A stretch of DNA of 64,000 nucleotides from Streptomyces sp. S.PNR 29 (GCF_030386795.1 NZ_JANUQM010000010.1:62001-126000); one strand, 5' to 3'. Numbered from the stretch's first letter, positions 20,063-29,035 are shown. The notes: generated by a model not told the origin, from the sequence alone. Translations and numbers: made by a program.

Positions 20063-20073
20063 GAGGTTCTCCC

Positions 20074-21945
20074 GTGAAGCACCCGCACCGCCACCGCAGA
20101 CGCCGCCTCGGCCTGGCCTCCGCGGTCGCCGCCGCAGGCCTGGTCGGCGCAGGCCTGACCACGCTCACCGTCGACACCGCCTCGGCCGCCACGGCCCGGC
20201 AGGTCGAGAAGCTCGACCGGGGTGTCGTCAGCGTCCACACCGCCGGCGGCAACCTGATCAGCTGGCGCTGGCTCGGCACCGATCCGAACGACGTCTCGTT
20301 CAACGTCTACCGGGCCGGTACGAAGGTCAACTCCACCCCGGTCACCGGCTCGACGAACTACTTCCACTCCGGCGCCCCCGCCGAGGCCGACTACACGGTC
20401 CGCGCCATCGTGAACGGCGTCGAACAGGGCGACTCGGTGCACGCCGTGCAGTTCCGCACCGGCTACAAGGACGTCCCGATCAGCGCGCCCGCCGGCGGCA
20501 CCACCCCCGACGGCGTCGCCTACACCTACGAGGCCAACGACGCCTCCGTCGGCGACCTCGACGGTGACGGGGCCCTCGACATCGTCCTGAAGTGGTATCC
20601 GACCAACGCCAAGGACAACTCCCAGTCCGGCTACACCGGCAACACCGTCATCGACGGCATCAAGCTCGACGGCACCCGGCTGTGGCGCGTCGACCTGGGC
20701 CGGAACATCCGCTCCGGCGCGCACTACACGCAGTTCCAGGTGTACGACTACGACGGCGACGGCAAGGCCGAGGTCGCCATGAAGACCGCCGACGGCACCA
20801 GGGACGGCACCGGCGCGGTCATCGGCAGCTCGTCCGCCGACCACCGCAACTCCAGCGGCTACGTCCTGTCCGGCCCCGAGTACCTGACCATGTTCAACGG
20901 CCAGACCGGCAAGGCCATGCAGACCGTCGACTACGTCCCGGCCCGCGGCACGGTCTCCTCCTGGGGCGACTCCTACGGCAACCGCGTCGACCGCTTCCTC
21001 GCCGGTACCGCCTACCTGGACGGCTCCCGGCCCTCCCTCATCATGGCCCGCGGCTACTACACCCGCACGGTCATCGCCGCCTGGGACTGGCGGAACGGCT
21101 CCTTCACCCGCCGCTGGACCTTCGACACCAGCTCCTCCACCAACAGCGGCAAGGGCTACGACGGCCAGGGCAACCACAGCCTGTCCGTCGCGGACGTCGA
21201 CGCCGACGGCAAGGACGAGATCGTGTACGGCGCCATGACCGTGGACGACAACGGCTCCGGGCTGTGGACGACGAAGCTGGGCCACGGCGACGCCGGCCAT
21301 GTCGGGGACCTCAACCCGTCCCGCGCGGGCCTGGAGTACTTCAAGGTCTCGGAGGACTCCAGCAAGCCCGGTTCCTGGATGGCCGACGCGCGCACCGGCC
21401 AGATCCTGTGGCAGACGGCGTCCGGATCCGACAACGGCCGCGGAGTCGCCGCCGACGTCTACGCCGGCAGCGCGGGCGCCGAGGCCTGGTCCGCCTCCGA
21501 CACCACCCTGCGCTCGGCGACCGGCGCCTCCCTCGGCCGCGAGCCGTCCAGCATCAACTTCCTGTCGTGGTGGGACGGGGACACCGTGCGCGAACTCCTC
21601 GACGGCACCCGCATCGACAAGTACGGCACCTCCGGCGACACCCGCCTGCTGACCGGCTCGGGCGTCCACTCCAACAACGGCACCAAGGCGACCCCGTCCC
21701 TGTCCGGGGACCTCCTCGGCGACTGGCGCGAGGAGGTCATCTGGCCCACCAGCAACAACACGGCGCTCCGGATCTACTCGACGCCGAACCAGACCAGCAC
21801 GAAGATCACGACCCTGCTGCACGACACGCAGTACCGCACGGCCCTCGCATGGCAGAACACGGCCTACAACCAGCCCCCGCACCCGAGCTTCTTCATCGGG
21901 AACGGGATGGCGACAGCCCCCAGGCCGACGGTCTACACCCCGTAG
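20074..21945 (+). CDS. Secreted rhamnogalacturonan lyase, family PL11
   Basis: 623 residues from GTG 20074 with AGGAGG seven bases upstream. An Arg/His-rich n-region, hydrophobic core (LGLASAVAAAGLVGAGL) and TASAA site give a signal peptide. The mature protein matches PL11 beta-propeller lyases, which cut the rhamnogalacturonan I backbone of pectin. It opens with QVEKLDRGVVSVHTAGGN and NLISWRWLGTD, and has repeated calcium-binding loops such as DLDGDGALD, YDYDGDGKAE and DVDADGKDE, then GDWREEVIW near the end. No carbohydrate-binding module is appended, unlike the cellulases downstream. A terminator-like hairpin follows the stop. Confidence 0.93.
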   Translation: MKHPHRHRRRRLGLASAVAAAGLVGAGLTTLTVDTASAATARQVEKLDRGVVSVHTAGGNLISWRWLGTDPNDVSFNVYRAGTKVNSTPVTGSTNYFHSGAPAEADYTVRAIVNGVEQGDSVHAVQFRTGYKDVPISAPAGGTTPDGVAYTYEANDASVGDLDGDGALDIVLKWYPTNAKDNSQSGYTGNTVIDGIKLDGTRLWRVDLGRNIRSGAHYTQFQVYDYDGDGKAEVAMKTADGTRDGTGAVIGSSSADHRNSSGYVLSGPEYLTMFNGQTGKAMQTVDYVPARGTVSSWGDSYGNRVDRFLAGTAYLDGSRPSLIMARGYYTRTVIAAWDWRNGSFTRRWTFDTSSSTNSGKGYDGQGNHSLSVADVDADGKDEIVYGAMTVDDNGSGLWTTKLGHGDAGHVGDLNPSRAGLEYFKVSEDSSKPGSWMADARTGQILWQTASGSDNGRGVAADVYAGSAGAEAWSASDTTLRSATGASLGREPSSINFLSWWDGDTVRELLDGTRIDKYGTSGDTRLLTGSGVHSNNGTKATPSLSGDLLGDWREEVIWPTSNNTALRIYSTPNQTSTKITTLLHDTQYRTALAWQNTAYNQPPHPSFFIGNGMATAPRPTVYTP

Positions 21946-21960
21946 GCCGCACGCCCGTTC

Positions 21961-22440
21961 TCACGGCCCCGCCCGGGTGGGGCCGTGGGGATCGCTTCGG
22001 CGGCCGCGGGTGAGTGCGAGCCCGAGGGCGATCATGCCGACGCCCAGGACGAAGTGGAGCCAGTCGTCGGCGGTGTTCAGGGGCACGAAGTTGGCGTCCG
22101 TGGTCTGTTCGACGATCAGCCCGTACAGCCACAGCACCAGGTAGATGGCGCCGCCGCCGATCAGAAAGGCGCGAGCCGAGGCGTAGCCGCGGGACAGGGC
22201 GAGACCCGCGATGCCGAAGAGCAGGTGGACGATGTTGTGCAGGATCGACACCTGGAAGATCCCCAGCAGCTCCGCCCCGGAGTCGTGCGAGGCGAAGTCC
22301 ATGTCGCCGTAGTCGGTGGTGATGCCCGGAATGAACCCGAGGACGCCCACCAGGAGGAAGACCAGGCCCACGACCTGTGCGGCCTGCTGGACCGGAGTGC
22401 GAGTGGGGGACGTAGGGGGAGCGGTGTATGTGGCCATCAT
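21961..22440 (-). CDS. DUF4383 four-helix membrane protein
   Basis: 159 residues, about four transmembrane helices (VGLVFLLVGVLGFIPGITTD; IVHLLFGIAGLALS; AFLIGGGAIYLVLWLYGL; WLHFVLGVGMIALGLAL). The GFIPGITT and HNIVHLLFG motifs are typical of DUF4383, common in actinobacteria and often linked to stress or sporulation genes. Exact function unknown. The start context rich in A/T (22440-22470) is unusual for this window. Confidence 0.85.
   Translation of the reverse strand: MMATYTAPPTSPTRTPVQQAAQVVGLVFLLVGVLGFIPGITTDYGDMDFASHDSGAELLGIFQVSILHNIVHLLFGIAGLALSRGYASARAFLIGGGAIYLVLWLYGLIVEQTTDANFVPLNTADDWLHFVLGVGMIALGLALTRGRRSDPHGPTRAGP
21962..21987. terminator. Bidirectional GC hairpin
   Basis: CACGGCCCC (21962-21970) pairs with GGGGCCGTG (21979-21987). 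It lies between the converging PL11 and DUF4383 genes, and its sequence also encodes the last residues of the DUF4383 protein. Confidence 0.55.
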
Positions 22441-22546
22441 GAAAAACCTACAGATGAGATAAAAGGGTTGTTCTCAGAAGGTTCGGCTGTACCGGCGGCC
22501 ACGGATGCGCCCGCCCCGCCTTCGGTCGGGACGGGCGTCCGCACGG

Positions 22547-22822
22547 TCAGCCGGCCACCTTCTTCTCGCGGAGTTCGCGGACGCTGGCGGTGAGGGTGCC
22601 CTCTTGCTGCTCGTAGTGGGACAGTGCGAGGCCCAGGCCGAAGAAGGTGGGCGCCCATTCGCCGACGAAGATCCCCCACCGGTCGGCGCGGGCGAGTCCG
22701 GTACCGGGTTCGGCTTTGAGGCTGCCCATCCAGGTGGCGACGGACAGGCCGATGCTGCCGATGGCGGCCATGTAGGCGTGCTCGCTGCGTATGCCCATGT
22801 CGTGCAGTTTCTTGATGACCAT
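22547..22822 (-). CDS. Small conserved Streptomyces protein
   Basis: 91 residues from the ATG at 22822 (MVIKKLHDMGIRSEHAYMAA). Two weakly hydrophobic stretches (AAIGSIGLSVATWMG and RWGIFVGEWAPTFFGLGLAL) suggest a small membrane-associated protein. I recall similar short proteins in many streptomycetes, but no function. Followed on the same strand by the DUF4383 membrane gene 106 bp away, and preceded by a sequence matching stress sigma promoters, so a role in osmotic or stationary-phase stress is a reasonable guess. Confidence 0.7.
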   Translation of the reverse strand: MVIKKLHDMGIRSEHAYMAAIGSIGLSVATWMGSLKAEPGTGLARADRWGIFVGEWAPTFFGLGLALSHYEQQEGTLTASVRELREKKVAG

Positions 22823-22842
22823 GGTGTGCTCCGATCTGTGGC

Positions 22843-22867
22843 GTACCCGGACGTAAGTGCCCAAATC
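22843..22867 (-). promoter_or_regulatory. Possible SigB/SigH-type stress promoter
   Basis: Read on the minus strand, GATT, a 15-base spacer, then GGGTAC. This fits the Streptomyces stress-sigma consensus GNNT-N14-16-GGGTAY, and the GGGTAC ends about 20 bases before the ATG at 22822. The match is short, so chance is possible. Confidence 0.4.
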
Positions 22868-22929
22868 GGGACCATCCATGCGATAACAGCTAATTTTTGA
22901 AGTCGTACAACATTGAACGTACGGTGCGA

Positions 22930-22961
22930 GGAGGGCGCGCGCTCGTGGCCGCGCGCCCTCC
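22930..22961 (-). terminator. GC hairpin terminator after the GH74 gene
   Basis: GGAGGGCGCGCG and CGCGCGCCCTCC form a 12-bp perfect stem with an 8-base loop, 20 bases past the GH74 stop. No T-tract, as is usual in Streptomyces. Confidence 0.7.
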
Positions 22962-22981
22962 CGCCCGTCCCGCCCGGCGTG

Positions 22982-25627
22982 TCAGGTCACCGTGCAGGTC
23001 CGGTCACCGAGCTTGAAGGCCGTCGGTTTCCCGTTGGAGCCCGACCAGCTCCCCGTGAAGCCGAAGCCGACCGACGAGCCCGCGGCCACGTTTCCGTTCC
23101 AGTTCACGTTCTTCACCGTGACCGAGGACCCCGACTGAGACGCTTCGGCGTTCCACGCCTGTGTGATCTTCTGTCCGTCGGCGAAGGACCAGCCGAGCGT
23201 CCAGCCGCTCCAGGCGCTGGTGCCGGTGTTGGTGAGCTGCACGTCCGCCTGGAAGCCGCCCGGCCACTGGCTCGTGACCTTGTACGTCACGGCGCAGCCG
23301 CCGGTGGGCGTCGGGGTCGGATCCGTCCCGCCGCCGGTGTCGGAGGTGTCGCCGTAGATGACACCTCGGCCGTTCGTCGACACATAGACACGGCCGTACA
23401 CCCTCGGGTCACCGGTGATCGCCCCACCCGTCCAGCCCCACTGGTGGGCGTCGTCGTTGATACGGGTCCAGCTCGCGCCCTTGTCCGTGGAGCGGAAGAT
23501 GCCCCGCACCCCGCCGATCTTCGCGCTGGTGTACAGCGTCTGGTACGAGGCTCCCGGTGCCGCCTTGCCGAAGCCGATCGTGTCGGCCTGCTCGACGTTC
23601 GAGAGTTTTGTGAAGCTCGCGCCACCGTCCGTCGAGTGCCACAGCCCGTACGCGCCGTCCGCCGCGCCGCCCGCCAGCCAGATGTCGCCCTTCGCGCCGG
23701 GCAGTGCCTTGAAGCGCACGCTGTCGCCGCTCGGAAGCCCGGTCGCGGAGGAGGCGGTGAAGGTGGCGCCGCCGTCCTTGCTGACGTAGAACTTCCCGGA
23801 CTTGAAGCCGTAGAAGGTCTTCGGGTCGACCCGGTCGGACTCGACGATCGCCCCCGCCGGGATGCCGCTCGACGCCGACCAGGAGTTCCCGAACCCGGTC
23901 GTGTACTGCACGCCCGTCCCCGCCGGGCTCCACACGAACCGGCTGCCGTCGGAGGCCGCCGCCACCGTGCCGCCCTCACTGACGCCCGACGGGTCGGTCC
24001 CGGCGAACCAGTTGGCGCCGTTGTCCGTCGAGAACGCGATGTGCGGGCCCGAGTCCAGGTTGCCGACCCGGACCACCGTGCTCGGGTTGGACTCGGCGAA
24101 GTCCAGGCTCGTGGTGGTCGTGAAGGTGGGCGAGGTGTACATCATCGACGGGACCTTGGTGAGATCCGTGTGCCGGAAGCCGCCGATGTCGCCGAGGGCG
24201 CTGAGCAGCGGGGCGCCCGACGGGGGAGAGGCCAGGTCGTTCACGGCCGTCTCCTCCAGGCCCTGCACCATCGGTTTGATGGTGAACTGGCTGTTGCCGT
24301 CCCAGTTCGTGAGGTTCTCGGTGCCGTAGATCGTCGCGCCCGTCCCGTACATCATGCGGCCCGAGTTGAACGGATCGATCTCCAGCGCCTCCGTCATCCA
24401 GCCGAGCTTCGGCGTCTGCTCGGGCGGGGACGGGTTGGCGCCCCAGGTCAGCCACGGGGAGGACGAGACGTCCATCGTGTACCGGTTGGAGCGGTTGGGG
24501 TAGGAGGTGTAGTCCCACGCCTTGGTCCAGGTCGCCCCGCTGTCCGTGGAGCGGAAGATCTGCGTGTCCGGCCACCAGGAGCTGTACGCCGTCGCCATCA
24601 CCGTGCCCGGCTTCTGCCGGTCGACGGTCAGCCCGCTGAAGCCGTAGTAGGTGTCGGCCTCGGCGACCGGGCTGATGTCCGTCCAGGTGCCGGACGCGGT
24701 CGCGTACCGCCACAGCCGGCCCTTGCCGCCGTCGTACGGACCGCCCTTGTCGCTGTAGGCGAGGTACAGATAGCCGTTCTTCGCGTCCAGCACGCCCTTG
24801 TGGGCGAGGTAGCCGGTCGGCTGCCCGGCGAGCCGCTGCCAGGTCGCGCCCGCGTCCGTCGAGCGGTACACGGCGTTGTCCTTGTCGGCGACCCCGACGT
24901 AGATCGTCTTCGTCGCGTTGCCGGACGTGCCCGTGGACTCGTCGAAGGTGACCCAGACGATCCCCTGGTTGTCGCTGGCGTACCCGGACGTGTCGCTCGG
25001 GTCCTGCACGTAGTTGCCGACGTTGGGGAAGTTCGTCACCTGCGACCAGGTGACGCCCGAGTCGGTCGACCGCCACAGGCCCTTGCCGCTGGGCGCGCCC
25101 AGGTACAGCACGCTGTTCCTGTTCGGGTCGACCGCCAGGCGCTCGCCCATGCCGCGACCGGGCATGTTGCCGCCCAGCTTGAACGGCAGGTTCGTCTTCT
25201 GCCAGCTCGCGCCCCGGTTGGAGGATCGCAGGATCGCGCCGTTCTTCGGGTCCCAGCTGTTGGTGTACGTGCCGACCGCCGCGTACACCTTGTTCGGGTC
25301 GACGGAGTCGGAAGCGAGGCTGACGACACCCGTGTGGCCCCAGTCGTCCCAGCCGACCGAGTCCAGCAGCGGAGTCCAGGTCTTGGTCGACTCCTGCCAT
25401 CGGTAGGCGCCGCCGATGTCGGTGCGGGCGTAGGCGAGGTTCTTCTCGGTTCGGTTGAAGACGATGCCGGGGACGAAGCCGCCGCCGTCGATCCTGGCGT
25501 TCTTCCAGGTGTAGGTGTCGGCGGCGATCGTGGTCTTCGCGGAGTCGGCCGCCAGTGCGGGTGGGGCGCCCGCGAGCAGGCCGGCCGCCAGTGCAAGCAC
25601 CGCCGTGAGGATGCGGGTTCTTCGCAC
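22982..25627 (-). CDS. Secreted xyloglucanase, GH74 with CBM2
   Basis: 881 residues, GTG start with AAAGGA eight bases upstream. The signal peptide is residues 1-27 (PPALAA site). The double beta-propeller GH74 domain covers about 28-750. The two catalytic aspartates are expected in DIGG motifs: RTDIGGAYRW (Asp70) and ALGDIGGF in the second half. Asp-box repeats (STDSGVTW, STDAGATW, STDSGATW) fill the propeller blades. A Thr/Pro linker leads to a C-terminal CBM2 (CAVTYKVTSQWPGGFQADV to DRTCTVT) with its paired cysteines. GH74 enzymes attack the glucan backbone of xyloglucan. The promoter region holds a 14-bp palindrome distinct from the CebR boxes of its neighbours. Confidence 0.95.
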   Translation of the reverse strand: MRRTRILTAVLALAAGLLAGAPPALAADSAKTTIAADTYTWKNARIDGGGFVPGIVFNRTEKNLAYARTDIGGAYRWQESTKTWTPLLDSVGWDDWGHTGVVSLASDSVDPNKVYAAVGTYTNSWDPKNGAILRSSNRGASWQKTNLPFKLGGNMPGRGMGERLAVDPNRNSVLYLGAPSGKGLWRSTDSGVTWSQVTNFPNVGNYVQDPSDTSGYASDNQGIVWVTFDESTGTSGNATKTIYVGVADKDNAVYRSTDAGATWQRLAGQPTGYLAHKGVLDAKNGYLYLAYSDKGGPYDGGKGRLWRYATASGTWTDISPVAEADTYYGFSGLTVDRQKPGTVMATAYSSWWPDTQIFRSTDSGATWTKAWDYTSYPNRSNRYTMDVSSSPWLTWGANPSPPEQTPKLGWMTEALEIDPFNSGRMMYGTGATIYGTENLTNWDGNSQFTIKPMVQGLEETAVNDLASPPSGAPLLSALGDIGGFRHTDLTKVPSMMYTSPTFTTTTSLDFAESNPSTVVRVGNLDSGPHIAFSTDNGANWFAGTDPSGVSEGGTVAAASDGSRFVWSPAGTGVQYTTGFGNSWSASSGIPAGAIVESDRVDPKTFYGFKSGKFYVSKDGGATFTASSATGLPSGDSVRFKALPGAKGDIWLAGGAADGAYGLWHSTDGGASFTKLSNVEQADTIGFGKAAPGASYQTLYTSAKIGGVRGIFRSTDKGASWTRINDDAHQWGWTGGAITGDPRVYGRVYVSTNGRGVIYGDTSDTGGGTDPTPTPTGGCAVTYKVTSQWPGGFQADVQLTNTGTSAWSGWTLGWSFADGQKITQAWNAEASQSGSSVTVKNVNWNGNVAAGSSVGFGFTGSWSGSNGKPTAFKLGDRTCTVT

Positions 25628-25666
25628 GGAGTGTCCTTTCCGGGGCGGGGTGCGGAAGGAGGGCGT

Positions 25667-25680
25667 AGTAAGCGCTTACT
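25667..25680. promoter_or_regulatory. LacI-type operator palindrome before GH74
   Basis: AGTAAGCGCTTACT is a perfect 14-bp palindrome centred on GC, 40 bases upstream of the GH74 start. Size and central CG-GC core are typical of LacI-family sites, but the arms differ from the CebR box (TGGGAGCGCTCCCA), so a different LacI-family protein probably binds. Confidence 0.6.
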
Positions 25681-25849
25681 GCACGGTTCGAGAGTTGCCG
25701 GGCGACCCCCAGTGCGGGTGGGGGCCGCCCGGCCGGTCGGCCTCGTCGTCCGGTGACGAGGCCACGCACACGGAGCTTTCAAGCGGTTCCGGCGAAGGCG
25801 CGGGCCCGCAGCTTTCGTACCGCCCGACCCCCGGAGCGCTTGGCGGGGA

Positions 25850-28768
25850 CTATTCGAGAAGCTCCGCGTACGAGCCCATGGCGGTGGCGATGTCCACCTG
25901 GGCCCAGAACCGGTGGTACGTGAAGGACGGCACGGCACCGCCCGCCAGATAGCTCTCGATCTTCGACCAGGCCGGGTCGTCCTCGTAGAACGAGCGGATC
26001 GAGTCGAAGGTCGACGAGGAGTTGATCGCGTCACCGTTCGGCATGGTGCCGGTCCAGCCGCTCGGGATGTAGACCGGGTCGTCGAAGCGGTTGTAGTCGG
26101 CGCGGGTCTCCGGGACGGCGATGCCGAGCGCGTCCTGGTTGTTGTTCCACATGCCGTCCAGCAGCGCCTTGGCGGTGCTCGCGGCCTGTGTGTCACCCGA
26201 GCGGTCGGCGTAGTACGTCAGGGTCTTGGCGTACGAGGCCGCCACACCGACGTCGTTGGTGTAGTCGGCGACGGTGACGTGCAGGTTGCTGTTGGCGCCC
26301 GGGGACGACGCGTTCCAGGTGTCGGGCTGGCCCGACCACTGGAGCGTCGACGGGATCCGGAAGGTGCCGTCCGGGTTGATCGTGGTCTTGGACAGCGCCC
26401 AGTCGACCCACTTGTCGAGGACCGCCTTGGCGCTCGCGTTGCCCGTCTGCTGGTAGTACTCGGCGACCCGCTCCATGGACCACGCCTGGAAGCCGAACCA
26501 CTGGTTGGACGGCGGGTCGTGGTACACGGGCTTCTCGTCGTAGTACATGCCGTAGAAGGTCGACTTGCCGGCCGGCGGTGTCGCGTACCGGCCTGCCCAG
26601 CTGTTGGTCGCGCCGCCCGCGATGGCGCCCTCGTCCGACTGCAGCCAGCGGTAGAACTCAAGCTGACGCTGCAGCGACTTGGCCCAGTCCGCCTGACCCG
26701 TGGCCGACTTGGGCTTCAGCGGGGCGTAGTTGCTGAGCGCGTACGCGGCCAGCGGGTTCTGGTAGCCGCCGTGGGCGTGGCTGGAGCCGATGCGCCAGGC
26801 CCAGCCCGCCGAGGTGTCGGTGGCACCGCCCCAGGCGTAGTACCAGGACAGCAGGTAGTGGGAGGCGTCCTTGCCGGTGCCGGCCGGGCAGGAGGAGGCG
26901 CCCACACAGTTGCCGACCTTCTTGAAGTACTTGTCGTACATGGCGTAGCGCAGGTAGTCGCCCATCTTGGCCGCCTTGGCGACGGTCCCCGAGACGTCCG
27001 ACCCCTTGCCCTGCTGCTTCGCCCACAGGTCCGCCCAGTACGCGACCTGCACGGCCCGCGCGTCGGCGTCGGGGGCGTTGGTGAACTTCCACTGCTTGGC
27101 GTAGGAGGCGTCACCGGTGAACAGGTCCAGGTAGCCGTTCTTGCCGCCGTACTTGAAGGCGTCGCAGGTCGGCTGCGGCACCGTCTCCCACACCGACTCC
27201 TGCGCGCCGCGCTGGAAGGTGTTGATGTACGACGGGCCGGTGTCCGACGGACCCGCCTCGCACTTGCCGGGGGAGTTGCCGTAGCCGTAGACGTTGTCGA
27301 CGTCCTGCAGCCAGTGCATGCCGTACACGTCGTCGGTGCCGTAGGCGCTCTTCAGCTCACCGGCGATCGGGTCCGAGCCGACCGACACCCCGGTGTCCAG
27401 CTTCGCCGGGTACTCGTTGGGGGTGTCCAGCTCGGGCGCGTAGGTCGCCGGCTTCGAGGCGTTGTAGAAGGAGTTGGTCGGCTGGTCCGCGTGGGTGGGG
27501 ATCATGTACTTCTCCATGAGCTCCCACGCGCCGTTGAACTTCGACCAGTCGCCGGTGACCTTGCCGTACATCGCCTGCAGCCAGAGGAGATAGCTGTAGG
27601 CCTCCGACGTGGTCTCGTGGCCGTGGTCCGGCGCCTCGACGATCAGCGTCTCGACCGAGTGGTAGGGGATGCCCTCGGGCGAGAAGTAGCCGTTCGCCGG
27701 GTTGGTGATCTTCCCGTAGAGCTCCAGGAAGCGGGCGTCGTACGCCTTCGAGGCCGCCAGCTGGGTCACGGTGACCGCGGCCTTGGCGTGGCCCGGGGCC
27801 GTGGACTCGAAGGTGGCCGGGCCGGTGCCGGAGGAGGAGGCGGTGATGGTCACCTTCTGTGCCGTGTTCCAGTTCGAGGGCGTGAAGGTGAGCGAGGCGC
27901 CGCCGGTGACGGTCAGGCCCGAGTTGCCGCTCGCGCGGGCCGTCGTCACGGTCACGTTCGCGCTCGGCTGCTTCGACAGCTTCACCTCGTACGTGCCCGT
28001 CTTGCCCTGCTGGACGCCCAGCTGGGTCGGCGTGGCGACCACCGTGGGGCCGGAGGCGACCGTGATGCCGACCGGGGTGGAGTCGGCGGAGGCACCCATG
28101 CTGTCGTACGCCTTCGCCACCAGGGAGTGACTGCCCACGGCCAGGTCGGAGACCGACAGCGTGTAGGGAGAGCTCGTGTCCGTGCCCAGCAGCTTGGTGT
28201 CGTCGTAGAACTCGACCTTGCTGATCGTGGCGTTGTCCGCCGCAGCGGCGGTGGCCGCCAGCGGAACCGCCTCGCCCTGCGTGTAGACGGCGCCCGCGGC
28301 GGGGCTCGTCAGCACGGCGATGGGCGGCTGGTGCGCGCCGGTACAGGCGGTGCCGTTGATCGCGAAGGATGTCGGCGCGGTGTTGGTGCCGCTGTAGCTG
28401 AACTGCGCGCCGGTGGAGACGGCCTTGCCGGCCGCGATCGTCGCGTTGTGCGAGGCGCTCTTGACCGCGATGTTCTGCCCGGACTGGGACCAGGTGCCGT
28501 TCCAGCCGGTGCCCTGCAGCTTCTGGTTGCCGGCGTAGGCGTAGGTCAGCGTCCAGCCGTTGATGGTGTCCGTACCGCGGTTGGTGATGGTCACGTCGGT
28601 GGTGAAGCCGGAACCCCAGTCGTTCGTCTTGTAATCGACGCTGCACTGAAGTGCCGCTGCCTGCGCGGGAGTTGTGCCCGTTCCCAACATGGTGAGGGGA
28701 AGTGCGAGGGCCGCCACGGCGGCGGTCCACAGCCGCCGCGCCATGCGGCGTCTGCGTCGGGGATGCAT
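25850..28768 (-). CDS. Secreted processive cellobiohydrolase, GH48 with N-terminal CBM2
   Basis: 972 residues, AAGGAGG before the ATG at 28768. The order is signal peptide (1-38, AQAA site), CBM2 (about 40-143, CSVDYKTNDWGSGFTTDV), an Ig-like domain (about 148-235), a further beta domain (about 240-335), then the GH48 catalytic domain to the end. The catalytic part shows YHSVETLIVEAPDHGHET and TSEAYSYLLWLQAMYG, where the acid Glu lies, and DVYGMHWLQDVDNVYGYG. GH48 enzymes release cellobiose processively from reducing ends and are central to crystalline cellulose breakdown. Preceded by a good promoter overlapped by a CebR box. Confidence 0.96.
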   Translation of the reverse strand: MHPRRRRRMARRLWTAAVAALALPLTMLGTGTTPAQAAALQCSVDYKTNDWGSGFTTDVTITNRGTDTINGWTLTYAYAGNQKLQGTGWNGTWSQSGQNIAVKSASHNATIAAGKAVSTGAQFSYSGTNTAPTSFAINGTACTGAHQPPIAVLTSPAAGAVYTQGEAVPLAATAAAADNATISKVEFYDDTKLLGTDTSSPYTLSVSDLAVGSHSLVAKAYDSMGASADSTPVGITVASGPTVVATPTQLGVQQGKTGTYEVKLSKQPSANVTVTTARASGNSGLTVTGGASLTFTPSNWNTAQKVTITASSSGTGPATFESTAPGHAKAAVTVTQLAASKAYDARFLELYGKITNPANGYFSPEGIPYHSVETLIVEAPDHGHETTSEAYSYLLWLQAMYGKVTGDWSKFNGAWELMEKYMIPTHADQPTNSFYNASKPATYAPELDTPNEYPAKLDTGVSVGSDPIAGELKSAYGTDDVYGMHWLQDVDNVYGYGNSPGKCEAGPSDTGPSYINTFQRGAQESVWETVPQPTCDAFKYGGKNGYLDLFTGDASYAKQWKFTNAPDADARAVQVAYWADLWAKQQGKGSDVSGTVAKAAKMGDYLRYAMYDKYFKKVGNCVGASSCPAGTGKDASHYLLSWYYAWGGATDTSAGWAWRIGSSHAHGGYQNPLAAYALSNYAPLKPKSATGQADWAKSLQRQLEFYRWLQSDEGAIAGGATNSWAGRYATPPAGKSTFYGMYYDEKPVYHDPPSNQWFGFQAWSMERVAEYYQQTGNASAKAVLDKWVDWALSKTTINPDGTFRIPSTLQWSGQPDTWNASSPGANSNLHVTVADYTNDVGVAASYAKTLTYYADRSGDTQAASTAKALLDGMWNNNQDALGIAVPETRADYNRFDDPVYIPSGWTGTMPNGDAINSSSTFDSIRSFYEDDPAWSKIESYLAGGAVPSFTYHRFWAQVDIATAMGSYAELLE

Positions 28769-28829
28769 GGTGCTGGTTCCTCCTTGCGGCTCGGTGACGT
28801 GGGGGGAGGAGCAACAAGCCTTGAACCAG

Positions 28830-28871
28830 TGGGAGCGCTCCCATATTGGGGAGAGGGGTGTGAGGGGTCAA
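28830..28871 (-). promoter_or_regulatory. GH48 promoter with perfect CebR box
   Basis: TGGGAGCGCTCCCA (28830-28843) is the exact consensus of the cellobiose-responsive repressor CebR. On the minus strand TTGACC (28871-28866) and CAATAT (28848-28843) make a -35/-10 pair with 17-base spacing. The box would cover the end of the -10 and the start point, so a bound repressor would block transcription. Confidence 0.8.
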
Positions 28872-28963
28872 GATGCTTGAAGACTCGAAAAGATTCGACG
28901 TTAACCAGTTGAGGGAAAGTCAGTGACGGCTCTGTTCTTTGCCGACGCTTGGCGCTAGCTTCA

Positions 28964-28992
28964 TTGACACCAGTGGGAGCGATTCCATCAGT
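28964..28992 (+). promoter_or_regulatory. GH5-GH6 promoter with CebR-like box
   Basis: TTGACA (28964-28969) is a perfect -35. TGGGAGCGATTCCA (28974-28987), a CebR box with two changes in one arm, fills the spacer, and a weak -10 candidate (ATCAGT) follows at 28987-28992. It drives the GH5 gene and, through read-through, GH6. Confidence 0.7.
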
Positions 28993-29035
28993 CGGTGCGT
29001 GTGTCATGACGTGCCTGAACTGCAAGGAGTCGCTC

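Noticed and set aside
19219..21882. An 887-codon minus-strand frame over the methyltransferase and PL11 genes
   Set aside because: Same reason: antisense to well-identified genes, no recognisable motif.
25913..28912. A 999-codon open frame on the plus strand through the GH48 gene
   Set aside because: It mirrors the GH48 gene; its product is Arg/Val/Gly-rich with no domain. High GC leaves antisense frames open.
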